Positions 36,027-47,050 of a stretch of 64,000 nucleotides of DNA are shown here, piece after piece. The stretch is taken from the NCBI GenBank assembly GCA_003550325.1, contig QKWP01000062.1:63595-127594 (forward strand), written 5' to 3'. The stretch's first letter is position 1, and every line of letters starts with the position of its first letter. The position numbers were made by a program, and so were the translations under genes. The notes below the pieces were generated by a model. It made no database searches and was not told where the DNA came from. It saw nothing but the letters and a program-made list of their open reading frames with translations. The DNA comes from Gigaspora rosea. Its lineage: Eukaryota > Glomeromycota > Glomeromycetes > Diversisporales > Gigasporaceae.

Positions 36027-38909
36027 TTAAATTGCATATTCAATAACACCACTTCCAAGACACCAATTGTTATCCCAAATAACTACAACCTAAATAACAA
36101 TTATACTTAATAATAATTTAAAATAAAATGAAGCATATATACTTATTAGTTGTTATTACCTGGCCAGGTGCAATTGCTCTTTGTGGTGTCTCAAATTCAA
36201 CGACATATCTATCATTTGATCTATATAAAATAATCATTAATCTTCATATAAAGTAAATATAAACACTTGTAAATTTACCTTGATATCACTTTACACGAAA
36301 CTATAGAATAAAAATATTGGTTTAATTGCGATAAACTTCAAATAATGAAAAATAATGAACCAAAATATTATTACCTGGAGATTGACGGTATCTAATCTGA
36401 GCTAATAATTTAATATCTAAAATTTAATATAAATTAGATAAAATATTAGTTAACAAATACTTTAATTGCACATTTTTAATCTTACCATTTTTAATTTTTT
36501 CAGGTGGAAAATACCAAGTCCAATTCTTGGCAACAAGGCTTCGTGAAAATAAAAGTGGGTTATTTCTAAAAAAAAAAAAAAAAAAAGACAAAAAGAAATC
36601 AATATTTAATAAATACTGTAGATATATCATTAAAGTAAAACAAATATTCATTCTTTACGATTCAGGAACAACAATTAAAGTATTATCTTTAGTATCACGC
36701 TTCAAAACAAACCACCTATAAAACAGTTAATGTTTAATAAAAATTAAAAATGGAAAATAAGCATAATTAATAATGCATGCCTATTTGTTCCATAATTTAT
36801 ATGAGCGCATTGGCCAATAGTATATGCAAATAGTCCACAGTGCTGACCTTATTGTGTAAACAAAAAAATAAAAAAAATAAGTATTCAACTAAATATAATA
36901 CCCAGATTATGAAACCGACTTTGTAAACTAAGTTATTTTTATGTCGATGACTTTCTAAAACTTTTAAATAAAATGGATTAATAAATATCATCCGAAATTT
37001 ATAATTTCCAAATACATGTATTTAACTGTATAAACAACTTAGTATACAATGATCGATGTCGATTTCGTAGAACTGGTCTAATGTAAAGAATTTCAACCAG
37101 AACCCGATACTGGTCATAAAAATTCTAACTCGGACAAGCTCTTAGGAACTCTAATATTACATATACATACCTATAATCCTGCCGTCAATAGTTTTGATAT
37201 CACCAGGTTTTGTAACAAGATATTGTTTCAAGAATTCAGCAAATTTTTTCTTTTTACCTATAAAACAAACACCCATACTTTCTTGTTTATTTGCAGTGAT
37301 AAGATTTGCATTACTTGCTATCGATTTTACTTGTGTTTTATATAATTTGCCAACTGGAAAAATTGCCTTAAAATAATAATAATAATAATAATAATAATTA
37401 AATTGGCAAAATTGTTTAGTGATTGTCACAGCTGATGCTGAATTTTAAACTATTTTGATATGAAATTTTAGAATTTTTTTTTGGTAGGATTGAGTTAGAG
37501 TTTGGGTTAGAATTGATAATTAACGAGTATATATGGATTTTAGCAGGGCTCACATTTTCAAATTGAGACCTCAAATTTCAGCATCAGCCACGAAAGTAAT
37601 TTTGAGAAAAATAGTAATAATACCCTTTTAAGCTTTTCTTCGGGAACAGCTGACAAGAAATAACTTTGATCTTTAGTGCTATCAACGCCTGAATTTTGAA
37701 AAATAAATCTTGTATGCTATATTAATATATTATTATGATGTGGATACTGAAAAGTTTAGATACCTCTTAATAGTTTTACTCTGTCGTGAATGTGATCTAC
37801 TTGAACATAATGCCCTATAATCTAAAATTAAATAATCAACTCTAGCAACTGAATCTATAAATGGCATATATTACCTGTTGCAAACCACTTGGCATTAAAC
37901 ATAGATCCCAAACATTTATCTAAAAATAAACCAAACTTGATTTCACGATTACAAATGATATCAGGGTTTGGAGTAAAACCATTTTCATAATCCTCTATCA
38001 TTTTTGTGAATACTTTTACCCAATATTCTTTTGTAAAGTCAACCTTTTGAGGAGAAAATCAGGTCAAACAATCATAATGCTCTCACTTCATTGTTTTTTT
38101 TTTTTTTGATAATTACATGTCGACAAGGAATGTCTAATTGTTTGCAAACTGCTTGTACATCTCTCCAGTCCTGATCACTTGTACAAACACCACTTTCATC
38201 TGTTGTATCCCAATTTCGCATATAAACGCCCTCAACAGAATAACCCTTATTATTTAAAATATTTAAATCAGCAATTAAATTGAAAATTTTTTTAATTCAT
38301 AATCCACTAAAGATAATATATAAACATTATTTGAGACTTTTTAATTAAGTCTTCCGGTTCTAATGGTGCCAAAATTGCTGAACATATGAACCATATGAAT
38401 CATAAGATGTAGGCATTTGAACTTTTGCAATTATGTTTCCCTTTACAAAAAATATAAAAAAAAATTGATCACGGAGATTCAAGTTCTTGTAATTTCGTTC
38501 ATTAAGCCAATTTCAGTGATTTTGACATCACTAGAACCATCCGCCTCTACAGCTTTTATTAGAAGCACAGAGGAAATTTTCTTTATATACGATTTTCTAT
38601 ATCGTGGAAACGCTGATTCTAGTACTTTCCCGCTTTTTGCTATCTCTGCTGATAGGTTGTGGATCATGAATTAAGATAAAAGCACGAATATGAACAAAGT
38701 CTTTTCATGCCTGTCTTTTTAGAAGATACGCTGAAACGCTTGAGTCGACTCCCCCGGACATAGCTACTATCACTACATTTAAATGATGATGGTTCACGAA
38801 GCTCAAGTTTATTTTTTGTGTATTTTGAAACAGAACAGTTAATAATACCTTTATCACCGCATTGTGGGCTTCTATTATAACTTAAAAAACGTTGAGAGAA
38901 TTTAAACAT
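36027..38909 (-). CDS. TRMU: Mitochondrial tRNA-specific 2-thiouridylase (MnmA/TRMU/Slm3 family), 14 exons
   Basis: Exons (minus strand): 38909-38849, 38772-38711, 38245-38117, 38043-37875, 37814-37764, 37688-37624, 37366-37171, 36847-36781, 36715-36659, 36565-36486, 36416-36375, 36300-36279, 36220-36160, 36089-36027. They sum to 1125 nt (374 residues plus stop) with every phase matching. The first 20 residues (MFKFSQRFLSYNRS) look like a mitochondrial presequence. Then come the ATP-PPase P-loop SGGVDSS (26-32), GVYMRNWD, TPNPDIICN with Cys115, DQSYFL, GVCFIG with catalytic Cys213, and FAYTIGQ, ending GSGVIEYAI. The enzyme adds sulfur to the wobble uridine of mitochondrial tRNAs for Lys, Glu and Gln. 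Eleven introns are GT-AG; introns 2 and 8 have GC donors (GCATG). Exon 12 is only 22 nt. The usual Arg after TIGQ is Cys. Intron 2 is long (465 bp). Confidence 0.93.
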
Positions 38910-39120
38910 CCCTAAATGTTTTTTGGTTTGTCTAAATATCATAATTTTTTTTTGCAAACAGTTAAAATTGCTGAGTGAAACAGATAAGCAAAAGCTAATG
39001 ATTATCGTTATCAGTCACACGATTCCGATAAAATTTGAGGCAATTCTTCAATGTGTGCCAGGTTGGTGGCGCATGAGCCACAAAGTCCGATGTATCACGT
39101 GTGAATTTCTAAATCAAGGG
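38910..39120. other. Upstream region of the thiouridylase gene
   Basis: A short spacer between the start codon at 38909 and the hAT element at 39121. The promoter must lie here or within the element. No TATA-like or other box stands out from the A/T-rich background. Confidence 0.4.
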
Positions 39121-39941
39121 TAGGGTGTCCAGGATTATGCGAAAGCATCGTGGATGCTTCGCATAATCGGGTAAAAAAAAGCATCCTTGTTATATGATTG
39201 GTGGATCAATATTATAAATAGTAGCATTATTCGCAGTACATGATTTTACATTGTAAGCATAATGAATTGCCAAGTAATAATGATAAGATAAATAAAGTGA
39301 TACCTCTTAAATATTATTTTATAATGTCCATTGATGTCAGACGTCAAGGGGTTAAATAAGAAAAAAAAAAAAAAACAAAAAAAAGCGATACTTGGATATT
39401 CAAGATTTTATTAAAAAAATTTTTTTGCGGTTCTGGCTTGTTAGTAAAAAGTAGCAAGTTTAATCAAAAAAGAACAATATAGTTATGGCCACAGAACGGC
39501 TTTATAAAAATCATACAAATAAGGATCACTTTTATGCAGATGGAGGAAAACTTTTTTGTCAGTTTTGTCAAGCCATTATTGATTATAAAAAAAAATCTGT
39601 AACGATAAACACTTGGAACCTTCTAATTATAAAAAAAAACTCCGTACCCAAATATTAGCAAGGTTGCATTAATTTATATTTACCGGTTTCAGGAGTGGAT
39701 GTTGAACGTAGCTTTTCAGCTTATAAGCGAATTTTGGCAGATAATAGACATGCTTTATCAGAAAATTCAATTAGAATGTTGAATTTTTTAAATTTAAATA
39801 ATAGTATTAAATATGGGATTAAAAATCGCATCCTATCTAATTATTTCACATAATTTTAAAATCATTTCGCACCCATCGCATAATTGACCTGATCGCATCG
39901 CATAATTCACCTTATCGCATCGCATAATCCTGGACACCCTA
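39121..39941 (+). mobile_element. Internally deleted hAT transposon
   Basis: The ends tagggtgtccaggattatgcg and cgcataatcctggacaccct are complementary. Inside is a short transposase remnant with both ends of a hAT protein (next entry). No 8-bp duplication is visible at the flanks. The same termini occur on the short elements at 40151-40394 and 44679-45095, so this is the best candidate for their parent family. Confidence 0.85.
39485..39853 (+). pseudogene. hAT transposase remnant: zinc-finger head joined to dimerisation tail
   Basis: An ATG at 39485 starts a frame reading KLFCQFCQAIIDY (BED-like Cys pair) and, in the same frame after one TAG near 39655, LPVSGVDVERSFSAYKRIL and HALSENSIRMLNFLNLN, the classic hAT C-terminal dimerisation domain. 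The frame ends at TAA 39851-39853. The whole catalytic middle is missing, so this is a deletion derivative and cannot encode an active transposase. Confidence 0.85.
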
Positions 39942-40150
39942 CCTGTAACCCGCACTTTGGGGTCACCCTTCCGATGATTGAATATTTGGAAAGTGAGAAA
40001 ATTATTCTAGAAATCTACTCTCCAAATCACTAAACTTGGTCACCGAAATCCGAAGTTTCGGATTTTAGATTATAGTTTTCGAACCCCGAAATTCGAAACC
40101 TCATCCAAAACCAGAAACATTTTCCAATTAAAATGGATCTACCCCAGTAT
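39942..40150. other. Spacer between two hAT-related elements
   Basis: Contains inverted gaaatccgaagtttcggatttt near 40047 and no gene. Confidence 0.4.
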
Positions 40151-40394
40151 TAGGGTGTCCAGGATTATGCGATGCGATGCGATGAGGTAAATTATGCGTG
40201 CGATCTGAGGTTGAATATGCGATGGATGCGAAATAAATTTCAAATTATGCGATCGATTATGCGATTTTTTATTATTGTACACTATGTATAATCGTTTCTA
40301 TTCTTCGGAATTTTTCGGACACTTACTGAAATGCGATGCGAAAATTTGTTAAATTATGCGCATATTATGCTTTCGCATAATCCTGGACACCCTA
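40151..40394. mobile_element. hAT MITE of the TAGGGTGTCC family
   Basis: 244 bp, ends tagggtgtccagg and cctggacacccta. The interior is full of atgcgat motifs and is close to the first part of the copy at 44679. No clear target duplication. Confidence 0.85.
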
Positions 40395-41233
40395 CTCTGA
40401 CCCTAATACTGTAATAACAATAACCTATTAAAAAATGATCATATAATAAATATTATAACTTTTCTATAAAGAACAGCCCACATAGGTTTAATAAATAACT
40501 TGATTGAATAGTCCACGAATAAAATTTACTGCTTTTAAAAAGTTTAGCACGCTTTATTATATCTTTATTTTTAAACTTTTTTAGTTTCGACCTGGTTGTG
40601 CAGGTTTTAACAAAGATTATATAATTTTTTAAAACGACATTTATATGATGAGTTTTTCTTAAAAAAAGAATAAATCTATTTTACATGTAACGCTTTTTTA
40701 AAATGAAATATTTTTAGAAAAAAACTCTATCCGCGTAATAAATGTTTTAAATACAGTATATCATTAAGTATCCGCGCTTTTTAAAAAACTTTTAGCGTTA
40801 TTGAAATTAGTTTATTTAAGGTTAGTACTTACTACATTACAATTGGAGGGTTTTTTAAGGGTAGAATAAATGTAGATCAATTTTCATATGATCTACCTGG
40901 TACAGTACTATAGCACCGATTTTTTAAAAAATTCTCATAAAGGTGATTTTTGAATAACAAATGCTTTGGCTTTGTTTTGAATTTTCAACGTTCGTCAAAT
41001 CGCTATTTGTTGTGTCGATCATCACGTGGAGATAGTATCAAATTTTGGTGTAAGTCTACGGACACTAGGGATAGCGCATATTTGCGATAGCATAATCTGC
41101 GCATAAATTTGATTTTACCGCAGAAGCATATGCGATAGCATATTCGCATATCGGGACTAATTTTGCATAATTAATAGAGCATAATCTGCGCATAAAATGG
41201 CTAATGTAATATCGGAACATTTCCAGTCAATAA
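40395..41233. other. AT-rich intergenic
   Basis: No gene is seen. From about 41070 there is a run of gcataatctgcgcata/gcgatagcata motifs that resembles the interior of the TAGGGTGTCC elements; similar motifs recur at 41850-41930. This may be an old related element split by the two insertions that follow. Confidence 0.45.
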
Positions 41234-41429
41234 GGCGAGACCAACTGGATTCTGTGTTTTATATTACCCCCTCTCCCCTCCGGAAGAGGGTGGGTGGGTA
41301 GTTCACATAGTAAATTTTAAAAAAATTATTTTTAAAAAATTTTTTCTAAATTGTCCGAAATTTCCCGTAGCCCTATGTATATTTATCTGAGGGGGAACTC
41401 TGAGAACGCAGAATCCAGTTGGTCTCGCC
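41234..41429. mobile_element. MITE with perfect 21-bp inverted repeats
   Basis: ggcgagaccaactggattc at the left is the exact complement of gaatccagttggtctcgcc at the right, in a 196-bp element. The flanks (aataa and aaacac) do not give a convincing duplication. Confidence 0.8.
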
Positions 41430-41449
41430 AAACACAAAACACGAACATG

Positions 41450-41730
41450 GGGGTCGCTTAAAGCCAGGTCCATCACGAAATCTTCCGTTTCGCACAACCA
41501 ATCAAAATCGAAAGTTTTTGTTTACACGGATCATCCCGACGAAGCAAAAAAAGTAAAAATGCGAGAAATACAAGAAACGAGTGTCTAAACCTTTCTTGGC
41601 CCATTAAGAAAAATGTCAGGGGGACGATTTTACATATAGAGCCTGTTAATTTAAGCACCTATAGGCTCTAAACTGACCCTGACCTTAACGTTAATTTAAA
41701 TTCATGATGGACCCGGCTTTAAGCGTCCCC
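41450..41730. mobile_element. hAT-type MITE with perfect 8-bp target duplication
   Basis: The ends ggggtcgcttaaagcc and ggctttaagcgtcccc are complementary, extending through ggtccatca. Both sides carry cgaacatg (41442-41449 and 41731-41738), an exact 8-bp duplication as made by hAT transposases. 281 bp, non-coding. Confidence 0.9.
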
Positions 41731-42040
41731 CGAACATGGTAGTCGGGATTTTCAGGAAGTATAGTAATTTATCTGGTAAGTTAATGATGGGTTCAGTAAC
41801 GAGTAACTTACGATAAAAATTTATAAATTACAGTAATTTTACAACCTGGTGATCGCATATTTCGCATGTTTCTACTTAATTCGCATAATTTGCAGCATAA
41901 TTTATCGCATAATTCGCATAAATTGAATTGTAAAGCAGGCAGAATTGGGGGTCTGTCGCAGCAGAAAATGAGGATCCAAATTTTTGACAGTCCCTGATCG
42001 TCATCTCTAAGTGACATATATATAATTTTTTGCGATTGGG

Positions 42041-42238
42041 TAGTGATTTAAGCTGGCTAAGCTAAGCCGGCTTCGGCTAAAAGCTAACTAAGGTTAATTA
42101 TTGTAAGAATTTGATAAATTCCGTAAAGGAAAATAAATACGGACCAAATAGCCTGAAATATTCTGGATGCAGACCAATAGTTAGCCCGGTAGCCAGCCGC
42201 TTAGCCGATAATTTAGTCGGCTGCCATGTGAATCACTA
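42041..42238. mobile_element. hAT-type MITE, TAGTGATT ends
   Basis: The ends tagtgatt and aatcacta bound a 198-bp element with further inverted match (ggctaag, tagttag). The flanks cgattggg (42033-42040) and cgatttgg (42239-42246) agree at 7 of 8 bases. It shares its terminal octamer with the element at 45673. Confidence 0.85.
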
Positions 42239-42246
42239 CGATTTGG

Positions 42247-42894
42247 TGTTAGATACCCGCAGCACGTATAATAAAATTTAATATAAAAGATTTTTAAATT
42301 TTTAAACTTTAATAACTCCAGTTCTAGTGAAGCAAATTCAATTCTGAAACTTGCAGATTGCGTATAAAGTGTGTAGTTTTAAAATTATATTGTAATATTT
42401 TCTAATTCATTTTGCTAAATGGTTAAAAAACGCATTTTATATATAAAAAACTACATAATATTTTTTTAAATGTTATAATCTGTTTTAATAAAGTAAATTC
42501 GATTCTTAACTTATATTCGATATAAAAATAATTTAATTTTAAAACTATGTTTTTATATTTTAATAATAATTATATATATATTTCATAGTCTTTATATATT
42601 AATCGTATGGATAATTTCAAGAATTTTAAATAGTGTGTCGATGATAGTAAATGAAACACCCAATCAAAACATCAAAGCAACATGACCGGGAAATTTGTCA
42701 CTACTTTTCTGCAAAAATGTAAATTAATAAGCTCCGGTGACTTTATTATTACTACATTTCTTCCGAATCATATATAGGAACCGCATAATTTGTAAAGTAT
42801 TACTACATCGTCATTATGATTGGATTGGTACGTCAGACATCGTATACTATAAATTCTGAAATTATGCAATTAAGCAGCTTTGTTTATCAACAAA
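42247..42894. other. AT-rich intergenic
   Basis: No gene or clear repeat is recognised. Confidence 0.45.
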
Positions 42895-43551
42895 ATGGTT
42901 TACACACGAAGCGGCAATGAAAAACATCCGGAGACAGCAAGACCATTCCAATTTGATCTGCAACTCTTTTGATTGGCTAAAAAAAATGATTTTTTTAACT
43001 TGTGTATAAATTTTTTTGATATGAAAAGAGGAGGGAGAGGGAAGTTGCATAAGCTAGGTATATTCCTTTATTTTTTGTGGGTGGCTTTCTCTAAAATGGA
43101 TTTTTTTTTTATAAATTTTTATTATTGTTTCTTTCATAATAGCAAGCAGCGATCCAAAAAATCCAAGAAATTCTAAATTCTACATCTACGAACGATGACA
43201 AACTGGACACTATAATGATAGATGTCTTCAAGACTACAAGTCAACTCGTTAAAACGACAAGTGAAATGGTTTGTTTCTTTTTATTCATTTTATAATTAGT
43301 TTAAATTTATGTAATTAAGATGTATTGATTTTTCTAACATTAGATAGTAGAAACAGAAGGTATGTTATTTAAATAAGTTCGGGAAGTTTAAAGGTAATTC
43401 ATCGCTAATTTTGAAACGTTGAATGAAGCATCCATGGTCAGAGTTATTCAACTTGAATAAGAGAATGAATCTCTAAAACGCAAATTAAACGAAATGAAAA
43501 CTAAAGTACAAAGGTTGAAAGATCAGATCAAGGCTATCTTTCCCGATTAGT
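42895..43551 (+). pseudogene. Possible remnant of a small coiled-coil gene
   Basis: An ATG at 42895 opens 24 codons (MVYTRSGNEKHPETARP) before a stop. Further on, 43145-43267 reads as an amphipathic segment (IQKIQEILNSTSTNDDKLD then VFKTTSQLVKTTSEM) with a plausible acceptor before it and GT after it. Then 43404-43551 reads NFETLNEASMVRVIQLE, one TAA, then ESLKRKLNEMKTKVQRLKD to a TAG at 43549-43551. The heptad-like pattern is coding-like, but the exons do not join cleanly and there are internal stops. Function unknown. Confidence 0.35.
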
Positions 43552-43812
43552 CACGTTTGCACAGTCAATGGTATATGCTAAGCTTTTTAATGTTACCCGA
43601 GTTTATATTTAAACGTCAATTTAATTTAATTATTAATTAATTTTTTTTTTTGCATTAATTTTGTACAGTATTGACAATATCTATTTGTATTTACGTATAA
43701 TGCTTATACATAAAAAAAGATCTTTTGCGAATTTTTTTGCATTTAAAATTTTGCATTTTATATATTAATTTGTCTAGTATGTTTGTATGTAGCTATAATA
43801 TATAGATCCCTA

Positions 43813-44678
43813 ACAGACACCTACCAATTCACGTGAACACATACCAAATCAGGTAATTTTTGTACCTATATAACTTTCTAACTTAGGAGAAACTTAACCT
43901 ATGGGTTTTAACCTGTGTCAATCATGTGACTATGTTTATATAAAATTAAACTGATCAACATAGAATCGCGCTTTTTTGTTAGTGCTTTCATTGTCATTTT
44001 TTTTTGCCGTCATTTTTTTGGTGCTTTCATTGTTGTTCTGTGGTGTTTTTGCTACCATTTTTTTTTTGGTGCTTTTCATTGTCATTGTGTAGTGTTGCTG
44101 TCAGTTTTTTTTAGTGCTTTCATCGCCATTTGTGTGGTGCTTTTCGTCACTCTTTTGTGGTGCTTTATCATTGTTTGGTGTGCTTTTGGTCATCGTTTGG
44201 TGGCGTTTTTGGATGTCGTTTGGTGGTCTTTTCATCGTTGTTTAATAGTGCTTTTTGTCGTAGTTTGGTGTTGCTTTTGGTGGTCTTTTAGTCATCGTTT
44301 GGTGGTGTTTTTCAGCATCATTTGGTAGTGTTTTTTATCATAGTTTTGTGGTGCTATTGGTCGTTGTTTGGTGTCTTTGGTTATCACGTTGGTGCTTTTA
44401 TTGTCATTTGATGTTTTTGGTGGTTTTTTGGCCTTTGTCTTGCTATATTTTTTGTCTTTTTTTTTTGTATTTTTTGCTACTTTGTATTTTTTTTAATAAA
44501 TTATCTATAATAAAAAGACTTTGAAAAATTTAAATTTTTTTAATATTTGGACCAATCAGATTTAGGCAATACAGGATAAAAATTTATACCCCCGGGCATA
44601 GTATAAAAGCCTCTACCCCGGTATAGGATAACTAACTTAGGGGTAGGTACAAAATCATGTGAACTGGTAGGTGTCTGT
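43813..44678. mobile_element. Tc1-like element inserted at the tip of a hAT MITE
   Basis: Terminal inverted repeats acagacacctaccaattcac and the complement of gtgaactggtaggtgtctgt, with TA on both sides (43811-43812 and 44679-44680). The right-hand TA is also the first two bases of the TAGGGTGTCC element that follows. It carries the repeat array at 43980-44450. Confidence 0.7.
43980..44450. repeat. Degenerate T/G-rich tandem repeat
   Basis: Units of about 20-25 bp, of the form ggtgctttt-catcgtttggt, repeat some twenty times with many changes. The strand is strongly biased to T and G. It lies wholly within the Tc1-like element. Confidence 0.75.
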
Positions 44679-45095
44679 TAGGGTGTCCAGGATTATGCGA
44701 TGCGATGAGGTAAATTATGCGTGCAATCTGAGGTTGATTATGCTATGGAGTGAAATAAATTTAAAATTATGCGATCGATTATGCGATTTTTTATTATTGT
44801 ACATTATATGTAATTGTTTCTATTTTTCCTATTCTTCAGAATTTTTTAGCACTTACTGAAAATTTTACCTTGACCATGCTCATAATTTAGGTCCATTCAT
44901 TTTCTACATCAGAACTTTTTGTAACATATATAACATATATTACTTTGTTCCCAAATTACAATTAAAACCAACCAATCATATTTCAACCATGTGATCTTAA
45001 GTGCTTTTTTTGGTCAAATTATGTGAATCATATGCAATACAAAAATTTGTTAAATTATGTGAATATTATGCTTTTGCATAATCCTGAACACCCTA
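44679..45095. mobile_element. hAT MITE of the TAGGGTGTCC family, longer copy
   Basis: Starts tagggtgtccaggattatgcg and ends cgcataatcc-like (gcataatcctgaacacccta). The first 150 bp match the copy at 40151. The interior is longer, with an extra segment around aaccaatcatatttcaacc. Confidence 0.8.
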
Positions 45096-45672
45096 ACTGG
45101 GATAGATTTAAAATGGATCGTCATTACGTGCACTCGATTACTACATTTTAACATCATTCTTTTTACTATCAACAAGTAAATATTATATCTTACATTTTTC
45201 TTAGCTCATAGTATCTTAACAATTGTATATATAAAAACTACTTTCTTTTTAATGTCCTAATGATCATGGCTTGTTGCTAAACTCGGCCATTATTTTCATA
45301 AGTCTCTCCCCAAGCTGTGATAACAGTCAACTTCTGCAATAGTTACACCCGCATTTGTCACAATCGCGCTATAGTCACCTCGATTTTGTATCTAATCATA
45401 TATACTATATATAACTAGTTATTTGTATAAGCATGGAGGACATTCGAATCTGATAATTTCTGTGATTGACATTACACAAGTATTTTTATAGCATAGTATT
45501 GTAAAACCAGAATTTTCGGGTCTAAGCAAACTTAAAAAAAAAATTATTGTCGGTACAACTCTTTACTAGTAAAATAGCTTCGTAACGAGTGTCTCTTCAA
45601 GAAATCCAGTTGCATCATGTTGCATCATGCGAATAAAAGGTAGATTTACTAAGAGTTGAAGTACTATCTACC

Positions 45673-45982
45673 TAGTGATTTGAACTGAGAAAATTTTCCT
45701 TAATTAGTTAACCGAACTGAAATATTTGGTGCCAACTGATTCAACCGATTAAAGTTACTTCACGTTTACTTTCGGAAATTCTCGGACCTTTACTCAAATT
45801 TTTGTCTCGTCTACTATGTTCATTTATTTTTTTTTCAGAACCTTTGCTCTTTTAACATTATGTCAACTGATTCTCAACTGGTTGTACGGGTCAACTGATT
45901 AAGCATTTACTCAACCGGTTACCCAAAATTTATTCAGTTCGGGTCAGTTAACCGATTATAGCCCAACCAGTTCAAATCACTA
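45673..45982. mobile_element. hAT-type MITE with perfect 8-bp target duplication
   Basis: The ends tagtgatttgaactg and cagttcaaatcacta are exact 15-bp complements. tatctacc flanks both sides (45665-45672 and 45983-45990). The interior repeats aaccggtt/caactgatt motifs. 310 bp, non-coding. Confidence 0.92.
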
Positions 45983-45990
45983 TATCTACC

Positions 45991-47050
45991 GTATAGTAAG
46001 AGGTAATAAAAATATATTGTACTGCTTAATTCGTGAAGCTTAACATTATTTTTATTATTCTTATTATTATTTAAGTAATTAACTTGTTTATTTTATTTGT
46101 AGGTTTTCGCAGACTGTTTTCGAAAGTTGCATATGTTCTTTAGAAGATGTTTGGTTCAATAGAAACCGTTTTATATATACGATAATATAGCTTTGTTAAT
46201 TATATAAAATTTTAAAAAAATATTAATAAAGGACATGTAACTTGTTACCCAAAACCTTTTTAATTAAGTTCTTGCATTTTGTAAATTGTATTATAATTTG
46301 GTTGAATAATTTTATTCTTTACAACATGAAATTTTTAACATATTAAAGAAATTGTAATATTTGAATTACATCTGTTGATTGGTTGGGTTGTTTAACGATT
46401 ATCTAGTGAAATGTGTATCATGTGGTTATGAAACAGTTTTATGATTGGTCAATTACCTCATGATCAAACCCGTGCATTTCTGAAAAATAAGAAAGTCCCC
46501 TATGCTATTTGTATAATTTTAGTTGTTTATTTATGTAGTTTGAAGATTTGAGTATTGGAGATCAAAAAAAATGATCAAGTGAATTGCCGCTTCACTGAAA
46601 AATGAATGCACCTAGTATTGTCACCAAAATCTGTTATGCAATCACCACTTAGCATAAAAAAAACAAATCACGATATCACAAGAAATAATCAATTTTTTTT
46701 TAAAGAAATAATCGAAGTTTTTAAAGAAAAATTCGAAAAAAATTTTTTTAAAGAAATGAAGTTTTTTTTAAATAAATAATCAAAGTTTTATAAATATATA
46801 TAGTTCACATATTTAATTATCAGAATAGCAAGTTCTGTACTCCATTGTTTAAAAAAAAACTTTCCATGCTGGACTTTATTTAAATAATGATATTTGTAAT
46901 ATATATTATAAAAATTGTGTAAATAAGATAAATAAAATTGAAAATAAACTTAATATAAAAAATGTATAGTTTTTGATCTTACGCCATTTTTAATTGACTA
47001 AAATCTCTGATAAGTGTTTTATGTTTATACTGCATTTTTAAATGTTTGAG
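45991..47050. other. AT-rich intergenic
   Basis: No gene is recognised. Several short duplications of aaagaaataatcgaagttttt occur near 46690-46790. Confidence 0.5.

Noticed and set aside
38417-38674. Open frames on both strands inside thiouridylase intron 2
   Set aside because: Neither resembles the enzyme family, and the exons on each side join in frame without them.
43976-44450. Possible CRISPR-like or coding repeat array
   Set aside because: Units are too short and variable, have no spacers of constant length, and lie inside a transposon in a eukaryotic genome.
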